Shown: one piece after another, positions 34,039 through 42,040 of the stretch
Layout of the letters: every line of letters begins with the position of its first letter
Numbering within the stretch: position 1 is the stretch's first letter
NCBI RefSeq assembly: GCF_025263685.1
Contig: NZ_CP092109.1
Location: 1,291,001-1,355,000, forward strand
Reading direction: 5' to 3'
Source of the DNA: Geoalkalibacter halelectricus
GTDB taxonomy: Bacteria > Desulfobacterota > Desulfuromonadia > Desulfuromonadales > Geoalkalibacteraceae
DNA length: 64,000 nucleotides
Made by a program: the position numbers and the translations under genes
The notes under the pieces: model-generated
What the model saw: only the letters and a program-made list of their open reading frames with translations
Told to the model about the DNA's origin: nothing
The model's database searches: none

Positions 34039-34569
34039 TTAGTCGATGAAGATCGGCCCGACGGTGACCGTGTCCTCGACATCGATGATGTCCACCGAAA
34101 GCGCCTTGAAGCTCACCTCTTCCATGACGAATTCGTCCTCGGGCAGGTTGAAGCTCCAGTTTTGCAGCTGTACGCCGTTGATCACCAGTTCGGCGCTGCC
34201 GACGGTGGCCGGATCATCGAGGCGCAGGGTCATGTTGAAGGCCGGCTGCACGAAGGGCTCGGTGGTGGAGGACAAAAAGGACTTGCGTCCCAGCAAGAGT
34301 CCCAGCAGCGCCCCGTTTATGTAGGCACGGCCCACCGTGCCGCTGATGTTGATGTTGCCCGGATGCAAGGAGGTCGGATAGCGGCGTCCGATCTCGTGAA
34401 AGGCCTCCAGGTCCGTCTTGACACAGACCTTGACGTCGACGACGCGCCCCACCGCCTGCTGGATGTCGTAAGCTTCGATGACCGAGCCGGCGTCGCGCCC
34501 CTCGGCGGTGTCGAGGGGGGCCAGGGTCAGGGTGCCGTGGGCTCCGGTGAAAACATTGGTGTTGGCCAT
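34039..34569 (-). CDS. Tail tube protein (gp19-like)
   Basis: A 176-residue protein whose N terminus (NTNVFTGAHGTLTLAPLD), paired strands (AFNMTLRLDDPATVGSAELV) and C-terminal VQLQNWSFNLPEDEFVMEEV match inner tube proteins of contractile tails. It follows the sheath gene by 14 bases, the standard order. Rings of this protein would form the rigid tube driven out when the sheath contracts. Only one tube gene is present, whereas Afp/PVC-type systems usually have two or three. Confidence 0.82.
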   Translation of the reverse strand: MANTNVFTGAHGTLTLAPLDTAEGRDAGSVIEAYDIQQAVGRVVDVKVCVKTDLEAFHEIGRRYPTSLHPGNINISGTVGRAYINGALLGLLLGRKSFLSSTTEPFVQPAFNMTLRLDDPATVGSAELVINGVQLQNWSFNLPEDEFVMEEVSFKALSVDIIDVEDTVTVGPIFID

Positions 34570-34583
34570 GACTTAGAGTCCTC

Positions 34584-36263
34584 CTATTCCAGGAACATGG
34601 TGACTTTGATGAAGTCGATGCTGAAGGTCGGCCGCAGTACCAGGGTGACGCGGGCGATGCCCTGGCGCTCTTCTTCGCGGGTGGCGCTGACTTCGAGTTC
34701 GAAGCTGATGAGCATTTCATCCTCGACCATCTCGACCAGGAAACTGTTGATGGTGGCGCGCATGGCGCCGCGCACCCGCTCGTTGTTGAGCAGGCCGATG
34801 TAGGGCGTGGCGGCGGAGCGAACGCCGGCTTTGGCGTAATCGACGATGCGGCGCGTGGTGATCTGGTGCCAGGCGGTGTTGGTGCTGGTGGTGATGCCCT
34901 TGACCACGCGCAACCCCTGGCGCTTTTCCAGGGCCAGCACACGGCTTTGCACCAACTGGGTGAGCTGCGCGGCGGTGAAGTCGTGCTCCAGATCGTTGAA
35001 GCGCACGGTCTTGTTGGTCAGGCTGATGTGCGCGGAAAAACTTGCCAGCAGTCCGGCGATGCCCGCCGCGGCGTAGGCGCCGGGCAGGGTGACGATGGCC
35101 GGCGGCACGGCGGCGGTGTCCCGGACCTTGACGCCGGGACCGACGAAAATCACCCGGTCGCTGGCGACATTGTGGCCGCGGATGGCGTCGAGATCGGCGC
35201 CGAGGCCGCTGCCGACCACGGCGATGCGATCGCGGCGGATGGCATCCGAGGAGGCGTTCTGGCAATGGGCGTCGAGGGCGTCGGCGAAATTGTCGTCCTG
35301 TCCCGCGGCGACGATGATGTGTGCCTCTTCATTGAGCAGCGCATCGAGGCCGACCTGATAATCGGCGCCGGATGCTCCGTTGTCACCCCGGGTGTTGGCG
35401 CCGGTGCCGAAGGCGCTGAAGGCATCAGCCGCGCCGCTTTTATTCGGTGTTTCGCCGGCGTTGGCCAGGGCGGTGGCCGTTACCCAGGCCGAGAGGCGAT
35501 TGACGTCGGCAGCCAGGTCGTGGCCGTCCACGGCGATGAAGCTTTCCTTGAGCTCGCCCAAAGCCAGGGTCACCTTGACCGCGCTGGACCGGTCCACCAC
35601 ATAGGAGGCGGTGACGAGGTCGCTTGCTCCCGGGGTGTCCGCGGCGTTGAATTCCAGATCCCCGTTGTTCATGATGCGCACCTCGCCGGGGCCCGGGGCG
35701 GGATCTCCGGCGCTTTCGTAGAGAATTTTCAGGGAGCGGGTCAGGCCGTCGGCGTCGGTGAACAGGCGCACCCGGTTGCGGGCGCTTCTCACCACCGGTG
35801 TGCGGCCCAGGCTGATGGCGGCGCCGCCGCTGTGTTCCTCGTTTTCGATGAAGGCGTGCTCGTCGGCGTCCCACACATTGACTTTGAGATCATTGCCCCA
35901 GGTACCGGGTGAATTGGCGCTCAGGCGCACATTGGGGCCGCCGGCCGAGGCCAGGGTGTAGGTGGCTTGGGCCGCGCTCGCCGAGGCGACACGCACCGCG
36001 AATACCGTGGTCGCTCCGTGGGCGAAGGCCTGCTCCAGGGCGCGCACCAGGGTCAGTTCGTCGCTTGCGCCGTCGACCCAGGGATCGTAGGGACCGAATA
36101 TCTGGCGCGCGTCGGCATAGCTGCCGATCAGCACGGGCGAGCCCACCGGCCCCTTGCTGGCGGTACCCACCACCCCCAGATTGCCGACCGTCACCCGGCC
36201 GGGGGTGATGAGACCTTCGGGTCGGACCTCTGTGTAAACACCCGGCAAGATCATCTCTGTCAT
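34584..36263 (-). CDS. Contractile tail sheath protein
   Basis: The sheath protein (559 residues) begins MTEMILPGVYTEVRPEG, the typical conserved opening, with GVVGTASKGPVGSPVLIGSY and a FGPYDPW segment. The C-terminal core includes RFNDLEHDFTAAQLTQLVQS, KRQGLRVVKGITTSTNTAWH and QGIARVTLVLRPTFSIDFIK, as in sheaths of phages and injection systems. The start at 36263 follows AAGGAGAAAG; the 69 in-frame bases upstream have no such site. It would polymerise around the tube and contract on triggering. A single sheath gene is present, unlike the two or three of Afp/PVC. Confidence 0.92.
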   Translation of the reverse strand: MTEMILPGVYTEVRPEGLITPGRVTVGNLGVVGTASKGPVGSPVLIGSYADARQIFGPYDPWVDGASDELTLVRALEQAFAHGATTVFAVRVASASAAQATYTLASAGGPNVRLSANSPGTWGNDLKVNVWDADEHAFIENEEHSGGAAISLGRTPVVRSARNRVRLFTDADGLTRSLKILYESAGDPAPGPGEVRIMNNGDLEFNAADTPGASDLVTASYVVDRSSAVKVTLALGELKESFIAVDGHDLAADVNRLSAWVTATALANAGETPNKSGAADAFSAFGTGANTRGDNGASGADYQVGLDALLNEEAHIIVAAGQDDNFADALDAHCQNASSDAIRRDRIAVVGSGLGADLDAIRGHNVASDRVIFVGPGVKVRDTAAVPPAIVTLPGAYAAAGIAGLLASFSAHISLTNKTVRFNDLEHDFTAAQLTQLVQSRVLALEKRQGLRVVKGITTSTNTAWHQITTRRIVDYAKAGVRSAATPYIGLLNNERVRGAMRATINSFLVEMVEDEMLISFELEVSATREEERQGIARVTLVLRPTFSIDFIKVTMFLE

Positions 36264-36344
36264 GATTTTCTTTCTCCTTGGTTTTGCGCCTGGTGCCTGA
36301 TGCGGTCGCCTGCTGCCGAGGCGCGCCGCCAAGCACAGCGGTTG

Positions 36345-37448
36345 TCAGGCTAGGGGACGTGCGCCGATGCGCAGGTAAACCACCGCCGGAGCGGAAAAAG
36401 CGCTGTCGTCATAGGAGATGCGCAGCATCTCGTTGCTTCCCCCCAGAATCAGGGGGCGGGAAAAAGCCAGCATTAGAGGGCGGTACTCATCCGTTACTCC
36501 GTCCTCGTCCCAGTCGCCCAGGGGAATGGGATCGCCGGCCGGCGCGAATTCGGCGAAAAAGGCGTCGAGGTCGGCAAACGTGATCTCGCCGTGGCGCTCG
36601 GGAGAGGATGGATCGGTGACAGCGTCGACAAAGTCGGCCCAGTTCGCAAAACTGGTGGGTGGCGCGGGATTGTCTCGCAGGAGACGCGCCACTCTGACCT
36701 CGGCGCTGCTGAAGCCCGGAGGCAGGTAAGCCAGGGCGGCCAGGCCACGAATCCGCACCTGCCGGTGCCGCTGGCCCGCGACGCTCAACGCTTCCGCCCC
36801 CTGTTCGTCCCAGCGCACAATTTGGTCGCGCACCGTGGTCGTTTCGCGGGCCGGGGAAGGGGACTCCTCGGGATCGACATGGATGGGGATGCGCGCGATG
36901 AGACTCTCGGCACCGTCAAGGTCGCGGTAGCGATATTCGTAGAGAACTTTAAAGTCGGTGGTCTTGCGCCAGGCGCTCAGGGAGGGGATGTTCTCGGCCA
37001 GGCTGGTGTCAAGCTGGGTGATGACCAAGAAACCCAGGTCCCAGAGTTCCGTGCGCGCCGCCAGCAGGCGCCCCTGGAGATCCGCGACCACGGCATCGGC
37101 GCCGAGGGGATCGCCGGCCCAGAGTTGAAAGCGCACCACGGCTTCGATGCGGCCGCCCTTGAGGGACAAGATGGCGAAGCCGGCGGCCTGTTCGTTGCCG
37201 CGGCGGTTGCCGAGGCCCAGGGTGCGCTCAGCGACGCTGACGGTGCTTACCCCGGCGTCCGGCAGACCCGCGCCCGAGGGGTTCAGGTAGGTACTGAGTT
37301 GGTTCAGCAGGGCCGTGACGGCCTGGTCGGGCGTATGCACTTGGTCCCCCGGCGGCGGCGCCAGAAGCACCGGGGCAAGTCCCGTGGGGGATGCAAGGGC
37401 CGGAGTGGTGCTTTCGTTGCGCCTGCGAAAAGAAAATAAAGGAGTCAT
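36345..37448 (-). CDS. First gene of the tail operon, hypothetical (367 aa)
   Basis: The family is not recognised. From the ATG at 37448 the protein starts MTPLFSFRRRNESTTPALAS, followed by a segment with DQAVTALLNQLSTYLNPSG. The core is beta-rich (GGRIEAVVRFQLWAGDPLG, LWDLGFLVITQLDTSL) and ends in ISYDDSAFSAPAVVYLRIG. There is an acidic EF-hand-like LGDWDEDGVTDEYRP segment. Position ahead of sheath and tube suggests a tail terminator, cap or baseplate accessory comparable to the Afp16-type genes, but no sequence motif supports one of these over the others. Earlier in-frame codons extend the frame into AT-rich DNA and are not used. Confidence 0.6.
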   Translation of the reverse strand: MTPLFSFRRRNESTTPALASPTGLAPVLLAPPPGDQVHTPDQAVTALLNQLSTYLNPSGAGLPDAGVSTVSVAERTLGLGNRRGNEQAAGFAILSLKGGRIEAVVRFQLWAGDPLGADAVVADLQGRLLAARTELWDLGFLVITQLDTSLAENIPSLSAWRKTTDFKVLYEYRYRDLDGAESLIARIPIHVDPEESPSPARETTTVRDQIVRWDEQGAEALSVAGQRHRQVRIRGLAALAYLPPGFSSAEVRVARLLRDNPAPPTSFANWADFVDAVTDPSSPERHGEITFADLDAFFAEFAPAGDPIPLGDWDEDGVTDEYRPLMLAFSRPLILGGSNEMLRISYDDSAFSAPAVVYLRIGARPLA

Positions 37449-37887
37449 AACATTCCCAAGGAAGTTGCACGGCCGTAGCCGTGAAATGCATCTCGCCCTG
37501 GTCGGCACACAAGAATTCAAATGAATAAACGTATATTTTTTTTGTTCGCCTTGGGCAAAATGTGACAGGCTTTGAAGGGAATTCAATCGGTAAAGCAATT
37601 ATTTTCGCCAAATGAGCTGCGGCTTACCACTTAGGGTTGCGTTGGGCTGGTTACGGATTTTTCTTGCTGTTTTTAAGTTGCTGAAATTATTGATGGCACG
37701 CGAATGAGGAAAATTTTGCAACGGTATTGGGGCGGCGCAACGACAAGGCGGAGCTTTGGGGTCGGCCGGCGCCCCGTCGGGCTTGGAAAGGCAAGGATCC
37801 GTGCTAATCTTATTAACATGGCACAATCATTATTGTTGAGCGGTTGAAGAGGACGGTCAGTTTCTTCCCTGGGCCGGGCGCATTTCT
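37449..37887. other. 439-base divergent intergenic region between the tail operon and the mla operon
   Basis: AT-rich for this genome, with the minus-strand promoter listed at 37530-37558. Toward mlaE there is a possible weak promoter TTGGAA (37783-37788) / TAATCT (37805-37810), spacing 16, and a GC-rich stretch around 37745-37780. No gene, RNA or operator of known type was recognised. Confidence 0.5.
37530..37558 (-). promoter_or_regulatory. Predicted sigma70 promoter of the contractile injection operon
   Basis: On the minus strand TTGCCC (plus 37553-37558) and TATACG (37530-37535) are 17 bases apart, with a run of eight A residues next to the -10 box. The leader to the ATG at 37448 would be about 75 bases. 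It is the only good promoter seen for the 28-kb operon. Confidence 0.5.
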
Positions 37888-38676
37888 ATGGTGGATTTTT
37901 TCGAGAAGCTCGGTGATCGCTGTCTCTACCTGTTGGAGCAGCTGGGTCGCATGGGGATTTTTCTCTTTGCCTGTCTGGTCTGCGTTTTCAAGCCTCCCTA
38001 CAAGATCAACCCCGTTTTGCGCCAGATCCACTTCATCGGCTCGCGTTCCATCTACGTAATTTTTTTCACCGGGGCCTTTACCGGCATGGTGCTGGGTCTG
38101 CAGGGGTACTACACACTGCGCAAGTTTGGCTCCGAGGGCTTGCTCGGCTCGGCGGTGGCGTTGAGCCTGATTCGGGAACTCGGACCCGTGGTGGCGGCGC
38201 TCATGGTGATCGGGCGCGCCGGCTCGGCCATTTGCGCCGAGATCGGCATCATGCGCAATTCCGAGCAGATCGACGCCCTGGAATGCATGGCCATCGATCC
38301 CTACAAGTATCTGATGGCCCCTAAATTCATCGCCGCGATCATCTCGCTGCCGCTGTTGACGGCGATATTCGACGTGGTGGGGATTCTGGGCGGCTGGCTG
38401 ATCGGGGTGGTGCTGCTCGGCATCAACGAGGGTAGCTATTTTCAATCCATGTACGCGAGCGTCGAGTGGCAGGACATCAAGATGGGCCTGGTCAAGTCCC
38501 TTGTGTTTGGCCTGTTGCTCATCTGGATCGCCACGGCCAAGGGCTATTTTCTGCATCTGGAGCGCGGCGGCGGCTTCGGCGCCGAAGGGGTGAGCCGTAC
38601 CACCACCGACGCCGTGGTGCTCTCGTCGGTGGCGGTGCTGCTGTGGGATTATCTGATCAGCGCGATCATGCTGTAA
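37888..38676 (+). CDS. mlaE: Phospholipid-transport ABC permease MlaE
   Basis: A 262-residue inner-membrane permease with about five or six membrane spans. GLQGYYTLRKFGSEGLLGSA, LIRELGPVVAALMVIGRAGS and AEIGIMRNSEQIDALECMAI are the family signatures. MlaE works with MlaF, MlaD, MlaC and MlaA to move phospholipids between the inner and outer membranes. First gene of an mlaEFDAC operon. The ATG at 37888 has no obvious Shine-Dalgarno site; GTG at 37891 is an alternative. Confidence 0.93.
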   Translation: MVDFFEKLGDRCLYLLEQLGRMGIFLFACLVCVFKPPYKINPVLRQIHFIGSRSIYVIFFTGAFTGMVLGLQGYYTLRKFGSEGLLGSAVALSLIRELGPVVAALMVIGRAGSAICAEIGIMRNSEQIDALECMAIDPYKYLMAPKFIAAIISLPLLTAIFDVVGILGGWLIGVVLLGINEGSYFQSMYASVEWQDIKMGLVKSLVFGLLLIWIATAKGYFLHLERGGGFGAEGVSRTTTDAVVLSSVAVLLWDYLISAIML

Positions 38677-38686
38677 AATTCTTCTC

Positions 38687-38785
38687 ACCGCAGAGGGCGC
38701 CAAGGTCGCGGAGAGAATCAAAAGATTTAAAAAAAAGGAGGGTGCCGCCCTTGGTTCTCTCAGCGCTCTTGGCGTTCTCTGCGGT
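38687..38785. repeat. Imperfect inverted repeat of the 'accgcagag' class between mlaE and mlaF
   Basis: The left arm (38687-38717) begins accgcagagggcgccaag, and the right arm (38755-38785) reads, on the minus strand, accgcagagaacgccaag. Both continue toward agagaa. This dispersed intergenic repeat type is frequent in Geobacter-like genomes. It could form a large stem between two cotranscribed genes. Confidence 0.65.
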
Positions 38786-38799
38786 AAAAGGTCTTTTGC

Positions 38800-39591
38800 A
38801 TGGGCAATGACATCGTCATCGAACTCAAAGGCGTGCACAAAGCCTTCGGCTCCCAGCAGGTGCTGCGTGGTGTCGACTTGCAGGTGCGCGCGGGTTCGAC
38901 CCTGGTCATCGTCGGCGCGAGCGGCGAAGGCAAGAGCGTGATCCTCAAGCACATGCTCGGCCTGCTCAAGCCCGACCGCGGCGGGGTGTGGGTGTTCGGC
39001 CGCGACCTCAATCGCATCCGCCTGCGCGAACTCAAGGAAATCCGCACCCAATTCGGGGTATTGTTCCAGAACGCCGCGCTGTTTGATTCCATGACCGTGT
39101 TCGATAATGTCGCCTTGCCCCTGCGCGAGCGCACCAGGGTCGCCGAAGGGCAGATTCACGCGAGCGTCATGGAAAAGCTCGCCCTGATGGATCTTCTCGG
39201 GGCCGAGGAGAAGTTTCCCGCCCAGCTCTCCGGCGGTATGCGCAAGCGCGTCGGGCTGGCACGGGCGTTGATGCTCAACCCGCGTGTGGTGTTTTTCGAT
39301 GAGCCGACCACGGGCCTCGACGTACACAAAAGCAATGAAATCTATCGGCTGTTTCACCGCACCCAGAAACAGCTCGGCTACACCGCGGTCATCGTCAGCC
39401 ACGACGTGCCCAAGATTTTCAAGCTCGCCGACGCCGTGGCGTTGTTGGCCGAGGGGATGATTCAGGGCTGTCTGTCGCCCGAGGCCTTCCAGCGTGCCGA
39501 GCAGCCCCTGATCCGGGCCTTCGTCGAGACCACCATGGGGCCCATCTATTCGAGTGAAAAGGAGGAGACGGCCTTTTATGAAGCGTTTTAA
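38800..39591 (+). CDS. mlaF: Phospholipid-transport ABC ATPase MlaF
   Basis: A 263-residue ABC ATPase. Walker A is GASGEGKSV, the signature LSGGMRKRVGLARALM, Walker B VVFFDEPTTGLD with the D-loop directly after, and the H-loop histidine in VSHDVPKIF. The Gly-Glu-Gly-Lys-Ser Walker variant is normal for the Mla group. It would power the MlaE permease at the cytoplasmic face. Its end overlaps the mlaD start. Confidence 0.94.
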   Translation: MGNDIVIELKGVHKAFGSQQVLRGVDLQVRAGSTLVIVGASGEGKSVILKHMLGLLKPDRGGVWVFGRDLNRIRLRELKEIRTQFGVLFQNAALFDSMTVFDNVALPLRERTRVAEGQIHASVMEKLALMDLLGAEEKFPAQLSGGMRKRVGLARALMLNPRVVFFDEPTTGLDVHKSNEIYRLFHRTQKQLGYTAVIVSHDVPKIFKLADAVALLAEGMIQGCLSPEAFQRAEQPLIRAFVETTMGPIYSSEKEETAFYEAF

Positions 39592-40024
39592 CCTCGAGGT
39601 CTCGGTCGGTGTGTTCCTGGTGCTGGGCTTTTTGTGCTTTGCCTGGCTGGCGGTCAAGCTGGGTGATGTGCGCCTGTTCGGCGATCGCAGCTACCAGGTG
39701 AGCGCCCGCTTCGGCTCCATCTCCGGACTCAAGCCGGGCGCGGCGGTGGAAATCGCCGGGGTCAAGGTCGGCCGGGTCAACCGCATCGTGCTAGATCAGG
39801 AATACTACGAGGCGGTGGTGGAACTGGCCATCGATCGCGGCGTACGCCTGACCGAGGACAGCATCGCCTCCATTCGCACCGCGGGCATCATCGGCGATCG
39901 CTACATCAATATCTCACCGGGCGGGTCTCCGGAATACATCGAGCCTGGCGGGCGTATCCACGAAACCGAATCCGCAATCAATCTCGAAGAGCTGCTCAGT
40001 CGTTATATATTTGAAAGCAAATGA
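39578..40024 (+). CDS. mlaD: MCE-domain substrate-binding protein MlaD
   Basis: A 148-residue protein with one N-terminal membrane helix (VSVGVFLVLGFLCFAWLAV) and an MCE domain: ARFGSISGLKPGAAVEIAGV, KVGRVNRIVLDQ and IGDRYINISPGGSPE. The ATG at 39578 follows AAGGAGGAG and lies 14 bases inside mlaF, suggesting translational coupling. It would hexamerise in the periplasm next to MlaE and receive lipid from MlaC. Confidence 0.92.
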   Translation: MKRFNLEVSVGVFLVLGFLCFAWLAVKLGDVRLFGDRSYQVSARFGSISGLKPGAAVEIAGVKVGRVNRIVLDQEYYEAVVELAIDRGVRLTEDSIASIRTAGIIGDRYINISPGGSPEYIEPGGRIHETESAINLEELLSRYIFESK

Positions 40025-40046
40025 CACGGAAGGGATTCTTATCTCC

Positions 40047-40808
40047 ATGCGTATTTCCATTCCGATCCTGACTCTGCTGATTACGCTGGTTTCGATCCCG
40101 CCCCTGGGCGCCCAGGAACTGGTCGATCCGACGGCCACGCGCACCCTGCCCGCGGCCGAGGAGGATTACTTTCCCTTCGAGGATGATTTCGACGAGGCCT
40201 TCGTCGCGACTGCCGATCCACTGGAGCCCTTCAACCGGGCCATGTTCTGGGTTAACGACAAGCTCTATTTCTATCTGCTCAAGCCCGTGGCGCGCACCTA
40301 TCGGGTGGTGCCCGAACCGGCGCGTGTTTCCGTGGGCAATTTTTTCTCCAATGTGGCCACGCCGGTGCGCCTGGCCAACTGCCTGTTGCAGTTTCGCTTC
40401 ATCGATGCCGGGCGCGAGGTGGGACGTTTCGCCGTCAATACCACCTGGGGCATCGGCGGGTTATTCGATCCGGCGCGCAAGCATCTCGGCTGGCAGAAAA
40501 AAGACGAGGATCTTGGCCAGACACTGGGCTATTTCGGGATTCCCGCCGGCCCCTACCTGGTGCTGCCGGTGTTCGGGCCATCCAACCCGCGCGATGCCGT
40601 GGGGCGGGTCGGCGACGGGTTTCTCGATCCCTGGCCTTATGTTCTCGACGAAACCTGGGAGGTGATCGCGGTCAAGACTTACGAGCGCATCAACTGGCTG
40701 TCCCTGGACCGCGATACCTACGAAGCCATCAAACGTGAGCAGCTCGATCCCTATATCTTCATCCGCGAAGCTTACACGCAGCGCCGCGAGGCGATGATCC
40801 TCGAATGA
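40047..40808 (+). CDS. mlaA: MlaA/VacJ-family outer-membrane phospholipid-removal protein, without a lipobox
   Basis: The 253-residue protein matches MlaA: DPLEPFNRAMFWVNDKLYFY, PVRLANCLLQFRFIDAG, RFAVNTTWGIGGLFDPA and LGQTLGYFGIPAGPYLVLPV. MlaA sits in the outer membrane and strips phospholipid from the outer leaflet, handing it to MlaC. The N terminus from the ATG at 40047 is an ordinary signal sequence (SIPILTLLITLVSIPPLGAQ) with no Cys, so the lipoprotein signal of many homologues is missing and cleavage would be by signal peptidase I. An upstream in-frame start at 40011 would overlap mlaD and spoil the signal peptide. Confidence 0.9.
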   Translation: MRISIPILTLLITLVSIPPLGAQELVDPTATRTLPAAEEDYFPFEDDFDEAFVATADPLEPFNRAMFWVNDKLYFYLLKPVARTYRVVPEPARVSVGNFFSNVATPVRLANCLLQFRFIDAGREVGRFAVNTTWGIGGLFDPARKHLGWQKKDEDLGQTLGYFGIPAGPYLVLPVFGPSNPRDAVGRVGDGFLDPWPYVLDETWEVIAVKTYERINWLSLDRDTYEAIKREQLDPYIFIREAYTQRREAMILE

Positions 40809-40830
40809 GGCCGGCGCCGGGAGTCCTGTC

Positions 40831-41436
40831 ATGAAAAGCCGCTATCTGCTGGTTGCTCTCTTGCTTCTGCTGCCCTGTCTGGGCGCCGCGCCGGCCGCGG
40901 CCCTGGGAGGTCCCCAGGCGCAGCTTCAGGAAACCGTCGATGGTGTCATCGACTTGCTGCGCGCTCGCGACCTGCCGCTGGAAGACCGCCGTGCCCAGCT
41001 CAGTACTCTGGTGCGGGCGCGCTTTGACTTTCCGACCATGGCCCAGTGGGTGCTCGGACCCCAATGGCAGCGGGCCGACGCCGGCGAGCAGCAGCGCTTC
41101 ATCGCGCTGTTCACCGATCTACTGGAAGCGACCTATCTGGGGCGCATCGAGGAGTACAGCGATGAGCGCGTGGAGTTTCTCGGTGAGCGGATCGAGGATC
41201 GCCGCGCCCAGGTCGACACCAGGATCATCACGCGAGCTGCCGAGATCCCCATGAGTTACCGCCTGGTGCAGCGCGGCGAGCAATGGCTGGTGTTCGACGT
41301 CATCATCGAAAACGTCAGCCTGGTTCGCACTTATCGCAGCTCCTACAGCGAAATCGCGCGGCGCGAGGGAATGGCCGGGCTGTTCGCGCAGATGGAGCAG
41401 CGCATTCGTGAACTCAAGGCCGGCGGCGAGGGCTAG
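40831..41436 (+). CDS. mlaC: Periplasmic phospholipid-binding protein MlaC
   Basis: A 201-residue protein with a signal peptide (MKSRYLLVALLLLLPCLGAA, cleavage after AAA) and the MlaC fold: LVRARFDFPTMAQWVLGPQW, LFTDLLEATYLGRIEEYS, and SYRLVQRGEQWLVFDVIIEN. It carries lipid across the periplasm between MlaA and MlaD. It follows mlaA by 22 bases, so the operon order is EFDAC. Confidence 0.92.
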   Translation: MKSRYLLVALLLLLPCLGAAPAAALGGPQAQLQETVDGVIDLLRARDLPLEDRRAQLSTLVRARFDFPTMAQWVLGPQWQRADAGEQQRFIALFTDLLEATYLGRIEEYSDERVEFLGERIEDRRAQVDTRIITRAAEIPMSYRLVQRGEQWLVFDVIIENVSLVRTYRSSYSEIARREGMAGLFAQMEQRIRELKAGGEG

Positions 41437-41440
41437 ACCC

Positions 41441-41908
41441 ATGGAGTTGGATGTTTCCCGCGTCTGTCGCGAACTCAAGGACGAGTTGCGGTTTTTGCGC
41501 TTTCTCGATGAGGATGATGTGGAGGTGTTGCGCGCCTACCTCAAATGCTGGCAAGTGCGGGCCGGCGAAACCCTGTGGCACGAAGGCGAGCAGGGCAGCT
41601 ATCTGGTGTTCGTGGTGCGTGGCCGGCTGGAGGAGAAGAAACGCACGGAATTCGAGGGACACCAGGTCATTGCCGGGGTTTACGGGCCGGGGGCGATCGT
41701 CGGGGAATTCGGGTTGCTCGATGAGCAACCGCGGGCCTTCACCGTCGCCGCCCTGGAGGATGCGGGGCTGCTGACCCTGGAAGAGCAGGCCTTTGCGCGG
41801 CTCAGCGTGGAGCATCCGCAAATCGCCATCCGCCTGCTTAAGGGCATTCTCTACGCGGTGACCCAGCGGCTGAAAAAATCCTTCGATCGGCTGGCCGCCA
41901 TCTTTTAA
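41441..41908 (+). CDS. Cyclic-nucleotide-binding domain protein (CAP_ED, 155 aa)
   Basis: A stand-alone cNMP-binding beta barrel: LKCWQVRAGETLWHEGEQGS, YLVFVVRGRLEEKKRTEF, and the phosphate-binding cassette YGPGAIVGEFGLLDEQPRAF. There is no DNA-binding domain, only a C-terminal helix. The ATG at 41441 (five bases after the mlaC stop) is preferred to a GTG inside mlaC. Cotranscription with mla suggests regulation of, or response to, envelope status by a nucleotide, but no partner is visible. A weak hairpin followed by T-rich DNA (41945-41980) may end the transcript. Confidence 0.82.
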   Translation: MELDVSRVCRELKDELRFLRFLDEDDVEVLRAYLKCWQVRAGETLWHEGEQGSYLVFVVRGRLEEKKRTEFEGHQVIAGVYGPGAIVGEFGLLDEQPRAFTVAALEDAGLLTLEEQAFARLSVEHPQIAIRLLKGILYAVTQRLKKSFDRLAAIF

Positions 41909-42040
41909 CCAGTGTGCAAGCTTGCGACCCCAGGCTGAACAGTTACACTTTTTCTACGGTAAAGTGGTGGATTTTTTCTTGTTTTCGACCACGGCTAACT
42001 CGCAGCTAACAATTGCGCGCGATAGTGCCGGGAAGGGACG

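Noticed and set aside
9497..37448. Interpretation as an intact prophage
   Set aside because: No capsid, portal, terminase, integrase, lysis or repressor gene was found in the window.
37690..37725. Possible sigma54 promoter tggcac ... ttgca
   Set aside because: The spacing between the two halves is far too long for a -24/-12 element.
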